The notes: generated from the sequence alone by a model not told the origin. A stretch of DNA of 64,000 nucleotides from Leptospira haakeii (GCF_002812045.1 NZ_NPEG01000002.1:405927-469926), one strand, 5' to 3'. Counted from the stretch's first letter, positions 1 through 9,724 are shown. Translations and numbers: made by a program.

Positions 1-433
1 AATCTTCTAACTTGGAACTTCCCCAACCGTATAGGTGAACAATGATCGCTGCTTTGGGTTTTACTTCTTCGAGCGCTTTTTTGAATTCTTCGAAATCCAT
101 TTGCAGATCGTCTGGATTTGTATCTACTGTAGCAGGGTCAGCACCTACGTTTACCACTGATTCAAATGTTGCCCAGAAAGTAGAATCAGGAACTAATACC
201 TTGTCTCCCTTTCCTACTCCTAAGGCTCTTAGCGCTAATTGAAGCGCGTCTGTTCCGTTTGCACATGCAATCGAATATTTGGTCCCGGCAGTTGTTGCCA
301 GATTTTTTTCTAATAATGCGACTTCTTCTCCTCCGATAAAGGAGGCGTTCTTGCTGAGAGTTTTTACTTTATCTTCCCAAGCTTCTAGTAATCCCGGCTC
401 GAATCTTTTAATATCTATGAAAGGTACGCCCAT
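1..433 (-). CDS. DegT/DnrJ/EryC1/StrS-family aminotransferase (5' part)
   Basis: N-terminal 144 codons of a PLP-dependent sugar aminotransferase of the DegT/StrS family; the rest lies beyond the left edge. The protein opens [10 protein letters not shown], and the [19 protein letters not shown] stretch (about residues 52-70) is the family's conserved cofactor-phosphate segment. The [18 protein letters not shown] and DTNPDDL segments also match. The PLP-binding lysine would lie outside the window. Such enzymes transfer an amino group to a keto-sugar nucleotide for surface polysaccharide. The ATG is preceded by AGGAGA at good spacing. It lies 97 bp downstream of lon on the same strand, with a hairpin between them. 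The family is clear; the sugar substrate is unknown. Confidence 0.85.
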   Translation of the reverse strand, partial: MGVPFIDIKRFEPGLLEAWEDKVKTLSKNASFIGGEEVALLEKNLATTAGTKYSIACANGTDALQLALRALGVGKGDKVLVPDSTFWATFESVVNVGADPATVDTNPDDLQMDFEEFKKALEEVKPKAAIIVHLYGWGSSKLED

Positions 434-460
434 TATGGTCTCCTCCGAACAGCGTCGGAA

Positions 461-505
461 ACGGGTCCTAAAAAGCAAATTATTTTGATCTACTTAAGGA
501 CCCGT
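461..505. repeat. Inverted repeat between lon and the aminotransferase gene
   Basis: A perfect 9-bp inverted repeat, ACGGGTCCT at 461-469 and AGGACCCGT at 497-505, with a 27-nt AT-rich loop. It lies downstream of the lon stop and just upstream of the aminotransferase ribosome site on the minus strand. No U-tract follows, so it may be a leader structure or protein site rather than a classical terminator. Confidence 0.45.
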
Positions 506-529
506 CATAATGGGGCAAATATAGAAGAT

Positions 530-2989
530 TTACTTCTTCTTACGAGGTGCTGCCTTCTTCTTAGGAGAGACTTTTGTCTTCTTCGCCGCTACAACTTGTT
601 CTGTTTTAGGTTTTAAAATCCCATCTATCGTTTTCGGTTCGAATAAAATTTTAGCAACCTCTTCGAATCTAGAAACTGGAAAGAATTCCATTCCCTTCTT
701 CACATAATCAGGTATTTCGTCTAACTGAGGCCTATTATCCGAAGGAAAAATGATCTTATGGACTCCAACTCTTTTTGCTGCCACGATCTTTTCTCTCAAA
801 CCACCGATTGCTAAAACTTCTCCAGTAAGGGTTAATTCTCCAGTCATACCGAATCCAAGTTTGATCCTTTTGTTTAGTACCAAGGAAAGAATGGTCGTTG
901 CCATTGTAATCCCTGCACTTGGTCCGTCTTTAGGAGTCGCACCGTCAGGAACATGAAGATGGATCGTTTTTTCTGTGAATAATTCTTCGCTACCTAATAG
1001 ATTTTTAATATAGCTAAGAGCGATACTGGAAGATTCTTCCATGGATTTTCCGATCATTCCGGTAAGAAGTATCCCGCCTTTTCCTTTTACGAAAACTGCT
1101 TCGATTAGTAATGTCGCACCTCCTACAGAGGTCCAAGCAAGTCCTAAAGCTGTTCCAGGAACCGTAGGTTTGGTCATTCTATCATCCGTGTATTTAGGAA
1201 CTCCTAGAAGTTTTTCCACATCGGAAGGTTCTATATGTTTCGGATATGACTCCCCTTTTACGATCTGCAGTGCGAGTTTTCTTGCCAATTTATCGGATTG
1301 TTTTTCAAGACCTCTCACTCCCGACTCTCTTGAATAATGATCGATCAGAGATACTACTGCCTTTTTATCTATTTGGATACCGTATGGTTCTATCCCGTTT
1401 TTCTCCAGGACCTTCTTCCATAGATGTTTATTAAAGATCTGGACTTTCTCATCCGTAATATAACCGGAAAGATTGATCACTTCCATACGATCTAAAAGTA
1501 TTCTACTAATAGAATCCAAAGTGTTTGCTGTAGCAATGAAGAATACGGAAGAAAGATCAAATGGAAGATCCAAATAATGATCTCTAAAAGTTTTATTCTG
1601 TTCCGGGTCTAAAACTTCTAAGAGTGCAGCTGCAGGATCCCCTTGCATTCCAAGACCAAGTTTATCTATTTCATCCAAAAGAATTACCGAATCTTTTTCT
1701 TTAGTAATTCTTAATGCAGTGATGATCTTACCCGGCATTGCGCCAATATAAGTCCTACGATGCCCTTTTATCTCTGCCTCATCTCTCATTCCACCTACAG
1801 AAAATCTAAAAAACTTTCTGCCCATAGCTTCTGCGATAGATTTTGCGATAGAGGTTTTTCCTACTCCAGGAGGTCCTACTAAAAGAAGAATGGAACCTTT
1901 CTCAGTCGGCTTTAACTTCTTCACTGCTAAAAATTCTAAAATTCTTTCTTTTACATCATCTAACTTATAATGATCCCTATCCAAAGTTTTTCTGGCTTTT
2001 TCTAGATCAATCTCTCGAGAAGGAGCAGCCTCCCAAGGAAGACTTTCCATAATATCTAAATAATTTCGGATGACGTTATAATCTGCAGTGTTTTGATCCG
2101 TATAGAAGAACTTATCCATTTCACGTTCTACTTCTTCTATTACTTCCGGATCTGCAGGGATAACTTTAAGTCTTTCTAAGAATTTCTCATACTTCTTCTC
2201 GTATTTACCTTCTTTTTGACCGAGTTCAGCTTGGATGGCTTTCAATTGTTCTCTTAGGAAAAACTGTCTCTGCTGTTTATCAATTTTATCCTGGATATTT
2301 TCCTGGATCTCTCTCTGGAGGGAAACCAGATCGATTTCCTTTTTCAGATAGAGTAAAACTTTTTCGATCCTATCCTTTAGATTCACGGACTCTATTACGG
2401 ATTGATAATCTTCCTTCTCTATATTCAAAATACTGCATACAAAGTCCGCCATCTTACCAGGTTCATTCACATTCAGCATTGTTAGTTTCATCTCTTCGGT
2501 AAAAAGAGGATTATTCTGAGCGAGTTCCCTTGTCATGATAAGCAAGGTTCTCATCATAGCTTTGATTGTATTTTTAGAAGCGCCTGGCTCTTCTTCCGGA
2601 TAATTTACTTTTGCTATCAACAAAGGTTCTACGGAAGAAAAAGATTCTACCTTGAATCTGCGAACAGTATTGATAAGTATATTCACAGCACCGTCGGGAA
2701 GATTTACCTTCTTCAAGATCTTGGCAACGACTCCGTAATCGTAAATATTCTCTTCCGTTTTCTTTTCGTTCTCCTCATCCCTTAGGAGAACAAGTCCGAT
2801 GAAAGAATTACCTTTTAAGGCTTCTTCGACAGCCTTTGCAAATTTTCCCCCTGGAACGATCAGAGGAGTAATGATCCCTGGAAATACCGGTCTGGTTTTG
2901 ATAGGCACCAAGAATAATTCAGGGGGAAGAATGGAGTCTACCGGTATAATACTTCCTTCAACTTCTTCCAAATTATCAAAAAGATCCAC
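530..2989 (-). CDS. lon: ATP-dependent Lon protease (LonA type)
   Basis: Cytoplasmic AAA+ serine protease that degrades damaged and regulatory proteins. All domains are present: an N-terminal substrate domain with [12 protein letters not shown] near residue 27, a coiled-coil region around 220-300, Walker [10 protein letters not shown] at 372-380, Walker B VILLDEID at 435-442, and a C-terminal protease domain. The catalytic Ser691 is in KDGPSAG and Lys734 in LREKIVAAK. The start is GTG, with AAGGTGA upstream at suitable spacing. The last 20 or so residues form a lysine-rich tail with [12 protein letters not shown] that E. coli Lon lacks. It is transcribed toward the aminotransferase gene and faces away from the Notum-like genes. 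Identification is very secure; the tail's role is unknown. Confidence 0.98.
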   Translation of the reverse strand: MDLFDNLEEVEGSIIPVDSILPPELFLVPIKTRPVFPGIITPLIVPGGKFAKAVEEALKGNSFIGLVLLRDEENEKKTEENIYDYGVVAKILKKVNLPDGAVNILINTVRRFKVESFSSVEPLLIAKVNYPEEEPGASKNTIKAMMRTLLIMTRELAQNNPLFTEEMKLTMLNVNEPGKMADFVCSILNIEKEDYQSVIESVNLKDRIEKVLLYLKKEIDLVSLQREIQENIQDKIDKQQRQFFLREQLKAIQAELGQKEGKYEKKYEKFLERLKVIPADPEVIEEVEREMDKFFYTDQNTADYNVIRNYLDIMESLPWEAAPSREIDLEKARKTLDRDHYKLDDVKERILEFLAVKKLKPTEKGSILLLVGPPGVGKTSIAKSIAEAMGRKFFRFSVGGMRDEAEIKGHRRTYIGAMPGKIITALRITKEKDSVILLDEIDKLGLGMQGDPAAALLEVLDPEQNKTFRDHYLDLPFDLSSVFFIATANTLDSISRILLDRMEVINLSGYITDEKVQIFNKHLWKKVLEKNGIEPYGIQIDKKAVVSLIDHYSRESGVRGLEKQSDKLARKLALQIVKGESYPKHIEPSDVEKLLGVPKYTDDRMTKPTVPGTALGLAWTSVGGATLLIEAVFVKGKGGILLTGMIGKSMEESSSIALSYIKNLLGSEELFTEKTIHLHVPDGATPKDGPSAGITMATTILSLVLNKRIKLGFGMTGELTLTGEVLAIGGLREKIVAAKRVGVHKIIFPSDNRPQLDEIPDYVKKGMEFFPVSRFEEVAKILFEPKTIDGILKPKTEQVVAAKKTKVSPKKKAAPRKKK

Positions 2990-3166
2990 GTTTCACCTTC
3001 GATTCAAAAAATAATCGGACTGATTCCAGTTTCTGGGTTCGCCCCTAGTACTCAAATCTTTCTTTTTCTTCGACAATGAAAAGGGCTTGAATCTTTAAAG
3101 AATTGCGTCAGTCTAAATGGAAAATATAAAACAATTCGACTGTTTTCTAGAACGGGGATGAAACGA

Positions 3167-4588
3167 ATGCAGGCCAAAAACCTATCTCTTCTATTTATAG
3201 TTCCGATATTATTTTTTGTCGGGTGTAAAAAAGACGAACCGGACAATACAAAGGCTCTTACAGGCGCAGTTTTAGCAGAAGTTCTTTATAATCCTTACGA
3301 AAGGATCACACCTACAGACGGAACCATCTCCATACCGAACACAAATACCACTTATCAAAATAACAGGCCATATTTCCCGAAATGTTTCGGAAATGCCGGG
3401 AATACTAAGTTTTATTTTTTCAGAAAAACTGCTTCGGCAAATAATAAAAAATTGCTCATCAATTTTATGGGGGGAGGAGCCTGTTGGAGCAATAACAACT
3501 GCTTCGGAAAGAATACCACAACATTCTTCAATTTCCTAAATGATGTACCCGATCTATTCGTTAAGGTCGCTTTCCAGGGAATCCTGGATGCTGGAAATTC
3601 CTCTAATCCATTAAAAGATTATGATGTTCTATTTATTCCATATTGTACGGGAGATCTTCATATAGGTTCCAGCGATGTTACTTATGACGACCCATACGTT
3701 ACGCCTGATCCTTCTACTTATAGTCATAGAGGACATGATAATGTTCTTTCGGTCTTAAAGTATATCCAGTCTAATTACACACAGGTAACTGACGTAGTAG
3801 TGGCAGGACAAAGTGCAGGAGGATACGGAGCAATATTAAATTATCCTCATATTCGCCAAGTATTCTCGGAAAGTGCAAAATTCCCAAGCTTCAACAAGAT
3901 CAGCTTAGTGGCGGATGCTTCTAACGGAGCAGTGATCAATGGATTTTTCTCTGGCATTGTAAAAACAAAATGGGGAAGTGCACAGAATATGCCGGATTGG
4001 GCAGTAGGTGCCAGCTACTTAGATGGATCCCCTTCTATCCAGGATTATCTCAGTAAGATCACTACTAAATATCCGACTGATGTTGTGGGGCAATACACTG
4101 CAGCATTTGATTCTACCCAAAGATGGTTTTTCAATGTGATGGGAATTATAGCAGGACCTTCTTCTTATTCAGACTCCAGTTCTTATTTCGGACCAGGAGA
4201 CGCTCGAGATGTAGCCGACCTTCCGAAGGACGCCTCCAATACCCCTTCCAATTGTAATTGGGCGATCAATGCGAATAATGCGATGAATGCTACAACGGGT
4301 TCTAAATACTATTTTTATAGAGCTCCTGGAGATATTCACACAATCACTACAAGCGATACGATGTATGGACTCGTAAGTAACGGAGTAAATTTTAATACAT
4401 GGTTAAAATCAATCGTATCCAATGTAGGATCTCCTTCAATTGTAGATTGTTCTGACGGTTCAGGCTCTCATCCATGCACCGATAAAAATTTCGGGTCAAA
4501 CTCCCTGAATGACACCCTAGGAAGAGCCACCTCCCAGGACTCGTTCGATAACGGGAAAGATCTTTACGAGACCTGCTTCGGTCCTTGA
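3167..4588 (+). CDS. Notum/pectinacetylesterase-like lipoprotein, copy 1
   Basis: A secreted alpha/beta hydrolase of the pectinacetylesterase/Notum carboxylesterase family, probably lipid-anchored. The N-terminus has a hydrophobic stretch and a lipobox ending FFVGC (Cys23 counted from the upstream ATG at 3158). In that numbering the oxyanion segment GGGACW is at 105-110, the nucleophile Ser219 lies in GQSAGG, and Asp318 (AFDSTQ) and His394 (PGDIHT) fit the triad. I prefer ATG 3167 over 3158 because the GGGG upstream then sits at normal spacing. A second copy follows 64 bp downstream. In this family the ester removed can be acetyl (plants) or palmitoleate (animal Notum); the bacterial substrate cannot be read from sequence. 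Confidence 0.85.
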   Translation: MQAKNLSLLFIVPILFFVGCKKDEPDNTKALTGAVLAEVLYNPYERITPTDGTISIPNTNTTYQNNRPYFPKCFGNAGNTKFYFFRKTASANNKKLLINFMGGGACWSNNNCFGKNTTTFFNFLNDVPDLFVKVAFQGILDAGNSSNPLKDYDVLFIPYCTGDLHIGSSDVTYDDPYVTPDPSTYSHRGHDNVLSVLKYIQSNYTQVTDVVVAGQSAGGYGAILNYPHIRQVFSESAKFPSFNKISLVADASNGAVINGFFSGIVKTKWGSAQNMPDWAVGASYLDGSPSIQDYLSKITTKYPTDVVGQYTAAFDSTQRWFFNVMGIIAGPSSYSDSSSYFGPGDARDVADLPKDASNTPSNCNWAINANNAMNATTGSKYYFYRAPGDIHTITTSDTMYGLVSNGVNFNTWLKSIVSNVGSPSIVDCSDGSGSHPCTDKNFGSNSLNDTLGRATSQDSFDNGKDLYETCFGP

Positions 4589-4619
4589 CATTCTATAAAC
4601 CAGGAATAAAATAGAGTCT

Positions 4620-4643
4620 ATATCGCCTTTTTCAAGGCGATAT
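4620..4643 (+). repeat. Perfect hairpin between the tandem Notum-like genes
   Basis: A 10-bp perfect stem, ATATCGCCTT at 4620-4629 and AAGGCGATAT at 4634-4643, with a 4-nt loop. It ends nine bases before the ATG of the second copy. No T-run follows directly, and the downstream gene has no clear ribosome site. The hairpin may attenuate or modulate its translation or stabilise a processed end. Confidence 0.55.
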
Positions 4644-4652
4644 CAGGCTTTT

Positions 4653-6173
4653 ATGAAACTCCGACTGATAACGATTTGCTTATTATTCTTTCAAATATAC
4701 TGCACGAAAGATAAAGACAATACCCAACAACTCCTTGCCACTGCAGCCATTGTAGATCTGGTTACAAGTCCGTTTACAAGGATCACTCCAAAGCCTGGAA
4801 CATTTACTACCCAGGTGGATCATGGAGCCACGCCTTACACTTATACGGCAACCTTTGATCCGAAATGTAGTGGGACTGAAGGAAATGTGGATTTTTACTT
4901 CTTTAGAAAAACTGTAGCAGCGAATAATAAAAAACTTCTGATCAATTTTATGGGAGGAGGAGCTTGTTGGGACAATGCGAATTGTTTCGGAAGTAATACC
5001 GTCACTTATTTTAATCAGTTGAATGTAATCCCAGATTTTGCCTTAGACCTCATATTCAAGGGAGTCATAGACCAATCCGTGGCCGAGAACCCATTCAGGG
5101 ATTATGATATTATTTTTGTGCCGTATTGTACCGGAGATCTACATATAGGAAGTAAGGACAAAACTTATACAAGTGGGACCATCAAACACCACGGTTATGA
5201 TAATGTGATCTCTGTTCTGAAATTTATCCAAAGTTCTTATCCTCAACTGGACCGAGTTTTCGTGACCGGCCAGAGCGCGGGAGGTTACGGAGCTATATTA
5301 AATTATCCGATTATTAGAGAAACCGTAACCACAATAGATTCAGGTGCTCAAGTAAGAATGTTATCTGATGCTTCCAATGCAGTTGTGCCTACTGCCGCCT
5401 ACGCCTTAAGTAATCCTGCGTTTTTTCCATTATTAGAAAGTTCTTGGGGAGTAGAAACAAATGGGATCGGAAGCGGAACCGGCTTTTCTAATTCGAATCT
5501 TCCGATTTGGGTGAATGGGATCAGCGCAAATTATACAACCGGTGGCTCACCTTCTATCAATGACTTCTTCAAAAAAGTAGCTACTGAATATCCAGGAGAT
5601 GTTTTAGGGCAGTACACTGCATTATTCGATGGTAACCAAAGATTTTTTTATCATACGATGGGACAGATCAATAAGATCAATAATTCGGTTTTAACTTATT
5701 CGACTGCAACTACTCCTGATCCTTACCAAGCAGGAAAATCATATTCTGTCATTTACGGAGACAGCGACGGAAGTTCAGTCCCGGATGGAAGTTCTTCCAG
5801 TTCCAATGATTATACTACTTGTGATTGGTCCAAGCAGGCAGTTTCTAAAATGAAAGACGCGGCTACCAAAACCAACTATAGATATTATATTGGCCCTGGA
5901 GATGTTCATACGATCACTACTTATAATGATATGTATTCTTTAAATAGTGGAGGAGTTAATTTCGCCACATGGCTGAATACTTTGGCGAATGGAGCAAGCC
6001 CTCCGGCAAACGTTCAATGTAATGATTCTTCAGGATCTTGCGTGAATACGAATCTATTCGACAGCACAATCAATGGAAATTTTGGAGCGGCGATTTCGGA
6101 CCAAGCTTATGGCTCTAATCCTAGATTGGATCTATATACTACCTGCGGAGAAGCGGCAGGAATAGGTCTTTAA
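4653..6173 (+). CDS. Notum/pectinacetylesterase-like lipoprotein, copy 2
   Basis: Paralogue of the preceding gene with the same architecture: signal peptide, lipobox FQIYC (Cys17), GGGACW at 101-106, nucleophile Ser208 in GQSAGG, Asp326 (LFDGNQ) and His419 (PGDVHT). It has about 30 more residues than copy 1, mainly in a Ser/Asp-rich loop (about 365-390) and a region near 250-290. Many segments are conserved between the two, for example the KLLINFMGGGACW block, PYCTGDLHIG and GQSAGGYGAILNYP, so a local duplication is likely. It ends four bases before the convergent macro-domain gene. Hydrolase class is secure; substrate is unknown. Confidence 0.85.
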   Translation: MKLRLITICLLFFQIYCTKDKDNTQQLLATAAIVDLVTSPFTRITPKPGTFTTQVDHGATPYTYTATFDPKCSGTEGNVDFYFFRKTVAANNKKLLINFMGGGACWDNANCFGSNTVTYFNQLNVIPDFALDLIFKGVIDQSVAENPFRDYDIIFVPYCTGDLHIGSKDKTYTSGTIKHHGYDNVISVLKFIQSSYPQLDRVFVTGQSAGGYGAILNYPIIRETVTTIDSGAQVRMLSDASNAVVPTAAYALSNPAFFPLLESSWGVETNGIGSGTGFSNSNLPIWVNGISANYTTGGSPSINDFFKKVATEYPGDVLGQYTALFDGNQRFFYHTMGQINKINNSVLTYSTATTPDPYQAGKSYSVIYGDSDGSSVPDGSSSSSNDYTTCDWSKQAVSKMKDAATKTNYRYYIGPGDVHTITTYNDMYSLNSGGVNFATWLNTLANGASPPANVQCNDSSGSCVNTNLFDSTINGNFGAAISDQAYGSNPRLDLYTTCGEAAGIGL

Positions 6174-6177
6174 TATA

Positions 6178-6735
6178 TTAGAAGGAAGAGATCCCTTCTT
6201 TAAAATTTACCCCGGACTGATTTAGGATTTCCTCATATAGATCCTTTGTTTCCTGATCGAAACATACGAAGATCAACTTCCTTGGGAACTGATCCTTATG
6301 CTCCAAAACAGTTCGGATCGCAATAGGGGCAGCCAATTCTTTTGGATAAGCATAAATCCCAGTGCTAATGCTTGGAACAGCAATCGATTCAAATGCACGA
6401 TCCGAAGACAATTGTAGAACGTTCTTATAACAGGTTTCTAATAGAGAGGCTTCTTGATAATCTCCTCCCTTCCAAACAGGGCCGACTGCATGTATCACAT
6501 ACTTGGTAGGAAGTTGCCCTCCAGAAGTAAGAACACATTGACCAGTAGGAAGACCGTTCGGATATTTTTTGATCTTTAATATCCTGGATTCTTCCATGAT
6601 CTTTGGGCCGCCCACCCTATGAATGGCACCGTCTACACCACCACCTCCTGCCAAGGAAGAATTGGCAGCATTTACTATCGCATCCGTTTGAATGGACGTG
6701 ATATCACCTTTCCAAACAAAAATTTCCATCGACAT
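6178..6735 (-). CDS. Macro-domain protein (ADP-ribose hydrolase, YmdB/MacroD type)
   Basis: Single macro domain of 185 residues. Proteins of this type bind ADP-ribose and hydrolyse O-acetyl-ADP-ribose or remove mono-ADP-ribose from proteins and nucleic acids. Visible motifs are GDIT at 10-13, DAIVNAANSSL at 18-28, the Gly-rich GGGGVDGAIH loop at 30-39, and SISTGIYAYP at 122-131 for the second phosphate-binding loop. The NAAN plus GGGGVDGAIH pattern matches the hydrolytic MacroD-type. Either ATG 6735 or 6729 could be the start; neither has a strong ribosome site. The gene is isolated and converges on the Notum-like pair. No DarT-like toxin gene is adjacent. Confidence 0.93.
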   Translation of the reverse strand: MSMEIFVWKGDITSIQTDAIVNAANSSLAGGGGVDGAIHRVGGPKIMEESRILKIKKYPNGLPTGQCVLTSGGQLPTKYVIHAVGPVWKGGDYQEASLLETCYKNVLQLSSDRAFESIAVPSISTGIYAYPKELAAPIAIRTVLEHKDQFPRKLIFVCFDQETKDLYEEILNQSGVNFKEGISSF

Positions 6736-6950
6736 TTAAAGAGACCAAAAACAATCCCCTTGCAAGTAGAATTTGTATTTTATTTTTATAATTCGTTTAA
6801 TAATATAAAAATATATTGGCGGTTTGGCGAGAGAGGATAGGCCAAATACGGTAGTTCAGTAAAATTTTAGAATAAAATAATGGTTATTTTATAAAAGAGA
6901 GGGCTTGGCGAAGGTTCGGAGATACGATTGCATTTGCGAGCATGGGCGCA

Positions 6951-6968
6951 AGTTCGCACATGCGAACT
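6951..6968. repeat. 18-bp palindrome AGTTCGCA-CA-TGCGAACT
   Basis: Perfect 8-bp arms around a CA centre. The sequence GTTCGCACATG recurs at about 60899-60908, next to a copy of the dispersed GGAACTCCTAC motif, so this may be a fragment of a repeat family rather than a unique operator. Confidence 0.45.
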
Positions 6969-7059
6969 GATTTTTCATCTTGCTTGACAACTATAATAAT
7001 TTTTCAACCGGTCTCCCCGCCCCAATTTGTTGCAATCCATTCTAAAACAATTACCATTG

Positions 7060-7092
7060 GTTAGAACTCCTACAAATTTATTAAGTTCTAAC
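7060..7092. repeat. Inverted repeat and dispersed TCCTACAAA motif upstream of tpm
   Basis: Arms GTTAGAACT (7060-7068) and AGTTCTAAC (7084-7092). The first 17 bases, GTTAGAACTCCTACAAA, occur identically at 39528-39544. Related GGAATTCCTACA palindromes occur near 56923, 57237 and 60907. The sequence is immediately upstream of the methyltransferase ribosome site. Confidence 0.5.
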
Positions 7093-7106
7093 TAGAGGGA
7101 TCAGAA

Positions 7107-7736
7107 ATGGAAAAAGACTTTTGGTTAAGTAGATGGAAAGAAAACAATATCCCTTTTCACGAAAGCGAAACAAACCCGCTTCTATTCAAATATTTTAAAG
7201 AACTTTCTTTGGCAAAAGATAGCCGCATTTTTATTCCATTATGCGGAAAAACATTGGATATAGCCTGGCTTCTTTCGAATGGATACAGAGTTGCGGGCGC
7301 GGAACTCGTCGAAATGGCAATCCAACAGCTATTCCAAGAATTAGGAGTAGAGCCGAAAATTTCCAAATTAGGTAAACTGATCCTGTATAGCGCGCCAGGT
7401 ATTGATATTTTTGTAGGAGATATATTCGATTTATCTAAAGAAGTTTTGGGCCCTGTGGATGCTGTATATGATAGAGCTGCATTAGTGGCCCTTCCCCAAG
7501 AAACTAGAATTCGTTATTCTGTACATTTAACTCAAATCACGAATAGAGCTCCTCAACTACTGATTACATTCGAATATGACCAAACCAAAATGGCAGGTCC
7601 TCCTTTTTCTATCCCGACAGAAGAAGTTAACTTACATTATAAAAGTATATTTACTTTAAAGAATCTTTTAAGTCAGGAAATGGCAGGGGGATTAAAAGGG
7701 CATTCTGCAAAAGAGAATGTTTGGAAATTATCTTAA
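7107..7736 (+). CDS. tpm: Thiopurine S-methyltransferase family protein
   Basis: S-adenosylmethionine-dependent methyltransferase of the TPMT family, 209 residues as is usual for bacterial members. The start FWLSRWKENNIPFHE (6-20) is the family signature. FIPLCGKTLDIAWL (42-55) is the SAM-binding motif I region, and GAELVEMA follows at 68-75. Bacterial homologues methylate thiopurines and often selenium or tellurium oxyanions, giving volatile products; the true substrate here is inferred, not shown. The ATG is preceded by AGAGGGATC, a usable ribosome site. The gene is single, bounded upstream by an inverted repeat and downstream by a strong hairpin. Confidence 0.93.
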   Translation: MEKDFWLSRWKENNIPFHESETNPLLFKYFKELSLAKDSRIFIPLCGKTLDIAWLLSNGYRVAGAELVEMAIQQLFQELGVEPKISKLGKLILYSAPGIDIFVGDIFDLSKEVLGPVDAVYDRAALVALPQETRIRYSVHLTQITNRAPQLLITFEYDQTKMAGPPFSIPTEEVNLHYKSIFTLKNLLSQEMAGGLKGHSAKENVWKLS

Positions 7737-7744
7737 GAGAGGAT

Positions 7745-7773
7745 AATGCTCGCATATAAAACATGCGAGCATT
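7745..7773. terminator. Hairpin between convergent genes, likely bidirectional terminator
   Basis: Perfect 11-bp stem, AATGCTCGCAT at 7745-7755 and ATGCGAGCATT at 7763-7773, with a 7-nt loop. It sits between the methyltransferase stop and the convergent DUF4345 gene. The following sequence is A/T-rich but has no long T-run, so termination is likely rather than certain. Confidence 0.65.
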
Positions 7774-7786
7774 CAAAAATTGATCC

Positions 7787-8182
7787 TTATTGGATTTCTT
7801 TTCGCTTAGATTGGGCGATTACAAGAATGATAGGAAGTAATATCTCAGGAGTTAAATAACCGATCCAAAGTTCGGGAGGCTCAGGTAATCCAACGATAGA
7901 GATAGAATATATTCTTCCAAGCGCAGCAATAAATATACCCAAAGCAATCAGATAAACTAGAGTTTTTTGGATACGAATCGTATAAGCTGCCCAAAAACAA
8001 ATCAATCCCATCGAAAAATAGATTCCGGCCATGAATCTATGTATATTATCCAACCTGGCGCTAACGCTAGGTTCTCCTAAATACATTTGTAAACTTCCGC
8101 CAAAAATTGCGATGGCTGCTGCTAAAAATAAACAGATCTGGACTACGCGGGTACTGATCGATACGGATTGATTTGTTTGCAT
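7787..8182 (-). CDS. DUF4345 membrane protein
   Basis: Small integral membrane protein of about 131 residues with four predicted hydrophobic helices. The core LDNIHRFMAGIYFSMG, the LGRIYSISIVGLPEPP loop and the final PEILLPIILVIA segment match the DUF4345 family, whose function is unknown. The longest frame starts at a GTG at 8191, but the ATG at 8182, three codons in, has the better context (GTGAGAATT before it). A CGGATCGA/TCGATCCG hairpin separates it from the upstream same-strand gene. No functional partner is visible. Confidence 0.75.
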   Translation of the reverse strand: MQTNQSVSISTRVVQICLFLAAAIAIFGGSLQMYLGEPSVSARLDNIHRFMAGIYFSMGLICFWAAYTIRIQKTLVYLIALGIFIAALGRIYSISIVGLPEPPELWIGYLTPEILLPIILVIAQSKRKEIQ

Positions 8183-8194
8183 AATTCTCACAAT

Positions 8195-8217
8195 CGGATC
8201 GAATCAATCTCGATCCG
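8195..8217. repeat. 8-bp hairpin between two minus-strand genes
   Basis: CGGATCGA (8195-8202) and TCGATCCG (8210-8217) with a 7-nt loop. It lies between the 499-residue exported protein gene and the DUF4345 gene. It may be a weak terminator or leader hairpin; no T-run follows. Confidence 0.4.
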
Positions 8218-8224
8218 TAAAGTG

Positions 8225-9724
8225 TTAAATTCCTTTTAATAATAGATCGATTGTTTTGGAGAGAACCGCTCTAATATCATCCTTCGCATCTTCACCCGGA
8301 AGAACCTTATGATTCCATATTTTCAAACCGAATCGGATGAAAAAATTATCTAAAAACTCGGTTTCTATATGAGTCTTCATAGTTGTTCTGGAAGAATCTC
8401 TGTCCCATCGTAGTACGATACTTGTTCCTTTTCCATTATTTGCTTTTACTAGAGTTTCCGTGAACTCATAGATAATGGACTGTAAATTTCCAGGAATGAA
8501 TATATTGATCGCCCAAGAAGGTGCGAAATATCCGAAAGCACCACTCACATCGAACTCTTCTATTTTGGTTAATTTTAGATTCAAAATACCGGAAGTAGCA
8601 GTGTTGGAGAATCTTCCTAATAGCTGAACATCGTTGTTTTCGAGCATTAAACCGTAAAGGTTCGCTTCTAAACTTGCTTTCACGACGAAAGGAAATTCCG
8701 AAAGAGAACTAAGCGTAAAGGCTTCCTGAGGATAAAAATTTCCCTTAGTATCATAAGGAATCACTTTGCCGTTTAATGTGAAAAACTTGAAGCGGATCTC
8801 TCTCGTTTTGGATTCGATCGCAAATTCCGCCAAAGACCTTCCGGAAACATTGGTAATTCTTAATTTAATAAAACCTAAATATTTGATATCATCCAAATAA
8901 TCGCCTAGATCCGGATAATCTCTCATCAAGGTTTGTTCAATATTCCCTTCGAATGCAAAAGCAGTAACTCCAGGAAGTTTCCCGTCTTGTTGGACCTTCA
9001 ACAGGGAATCCAAACCGAAATAATAACCCATAAATTTTGCAAGCGCAGGAAATGATTCAGTGAAATCGTTGATTGCCTTTCTAGCTTCTGGGTCTTTAAT
9101 TTTTTTGAAAGAAGTGGTCTCCGGTGCGTTGATAGATTTCAGATTATTCGCATCCAGAAAATGTAATCCGGAATCCATAGCACTCAATCCATGTTTATGA
9201 GTGAATGGTCCCATATGAGTTAGAACATCCAGATTTCCTGAGTAGGAATTCCCACCGTAAGTAGGATTAGGATTATGTTTTAAGGCAAACTCAGCAGTAA
9301 AGTCACCGAAACTAGGGATCGGAACTTCTTTCATACGTATGGTTTCAAGACTTACTTTATACCCGTCGTTAGCAAATCTTCCCCTATAGGTAACATAATG
9401 TTGCCCGTTCTCATCCTTATTCATGTATTCAGAATTAAAAAGATTTTTTAATTCGAATCTTTCCAAGGAACGGTCCAGGTATTTATGAAAACCTTCCGCT
9501 CTTCCGTCGTACTTGTTTTTGATGATTGCAGTTTTCAAAAATTGGAAGAACTGTCTGGAGATATTTCTTCCATCCGGACCGATAGAATCCGGAATTTGTT
9601 TCAAAGAAAACGCTGCGGATAAGGACAGTGCTGATCCACTGATCGCAAGCATTAGGATCAATAAACGGAGTAGCAGTTTCCCGGATGTTTTTTCTCTTTC
9701 TATTTTTTGTTTCAGAAGGCTCAT
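8225..9724 (-). CDS. Unknown exported or membrane-anchored protein (499 aa)
   Basis: I do not recognise this family. The N-terminus is basic, followed by one hydrophobic helix (about residues 17-42) that could be an uncleaved anchor or signal peptide. The remaining 450 or so residues look soluble and beta-rich, with no obvious catalytic motif. Residues around 160-200 contain a Gly/His-rich stretch (THMGPFTHKHGLSAMDSG). The start is well supported by GAGAGGCGG just before the ATG. It is divergent from the chemoreceptor gene across a 330-bp gap. It is probably a lineage-restricted envelope protein. Confidence 0.7.
   Translation of the reverse strand: MSLLKQKIEREKTSGKLLLRLLILMLAISGSALSLSAAFSLKQIPDSIGPDGRNISRQFFQFLKTAIIKNKYDGRAEGFHKYLDRSLERFELKNLFNSEYMNKDENGQHYVTYRGRFANDGYKVSLETIRMKEVPIPSFGDFTAEFALKHNPNPTYGGNSYSGNLDVLTHMGPFTHKHGLSAMDSGLHFLDANNLKSINAPETTSFKKIKDPEARKAINDFTESFPALAKFMGYYFGLDSLLKVQQDGKLPGVTAFAFEGNIEQTLMRDYPDLGDYLDDIKYLGFIKLRITNVSGRSLAEFAIESKTREIRFKFFTLNGKVIPYDTKGNFYPQEAFTLSSLSEFPFVVKASLEANLYGLMLENNDVQLLGRFSNTATSGILNLKLTKIEEFDVSGAFGYFAPSWAINIFIPGNLQSIIYEFTETLVKANNGKGTSIVLRWDRDSSRTTMKTHIETEFLDNFFIRFGLKIWNHKVLPGEDAKDDIRAVLSKTIDLLLKGI

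Larger units (their letters stand above)
6736..7106. other. Intergenic region with palindromes, no gene seen
   Basis: A 371-bp AT-rich gap between the divergent macro-domain and thiopurine methyltransferase genes. I find no convincing ORF or RNA gene. It holds an 18-bp palindrome at 6951-6968 (AGTTCGCA, 2-nt centre, TGCGAACT) and a 9-bp inverted repeat GTTAGAACT/AGTTCTAAC at 7060-7068 and 7084-7092. The latter lies 14 bp before the methyltransferase ATG and carries one copy of a dispersed AACTCCTACAAA motif. Both are candidate protein-binding or RNA-structure sites. Confidence 0.5.

Noticed and set aside
6984..6997. TTGACA and TATAAT in the 6.7-7.1 kb gap
   Set aside because: They are only two bases apart, not the 16-18 needed for a promoter.
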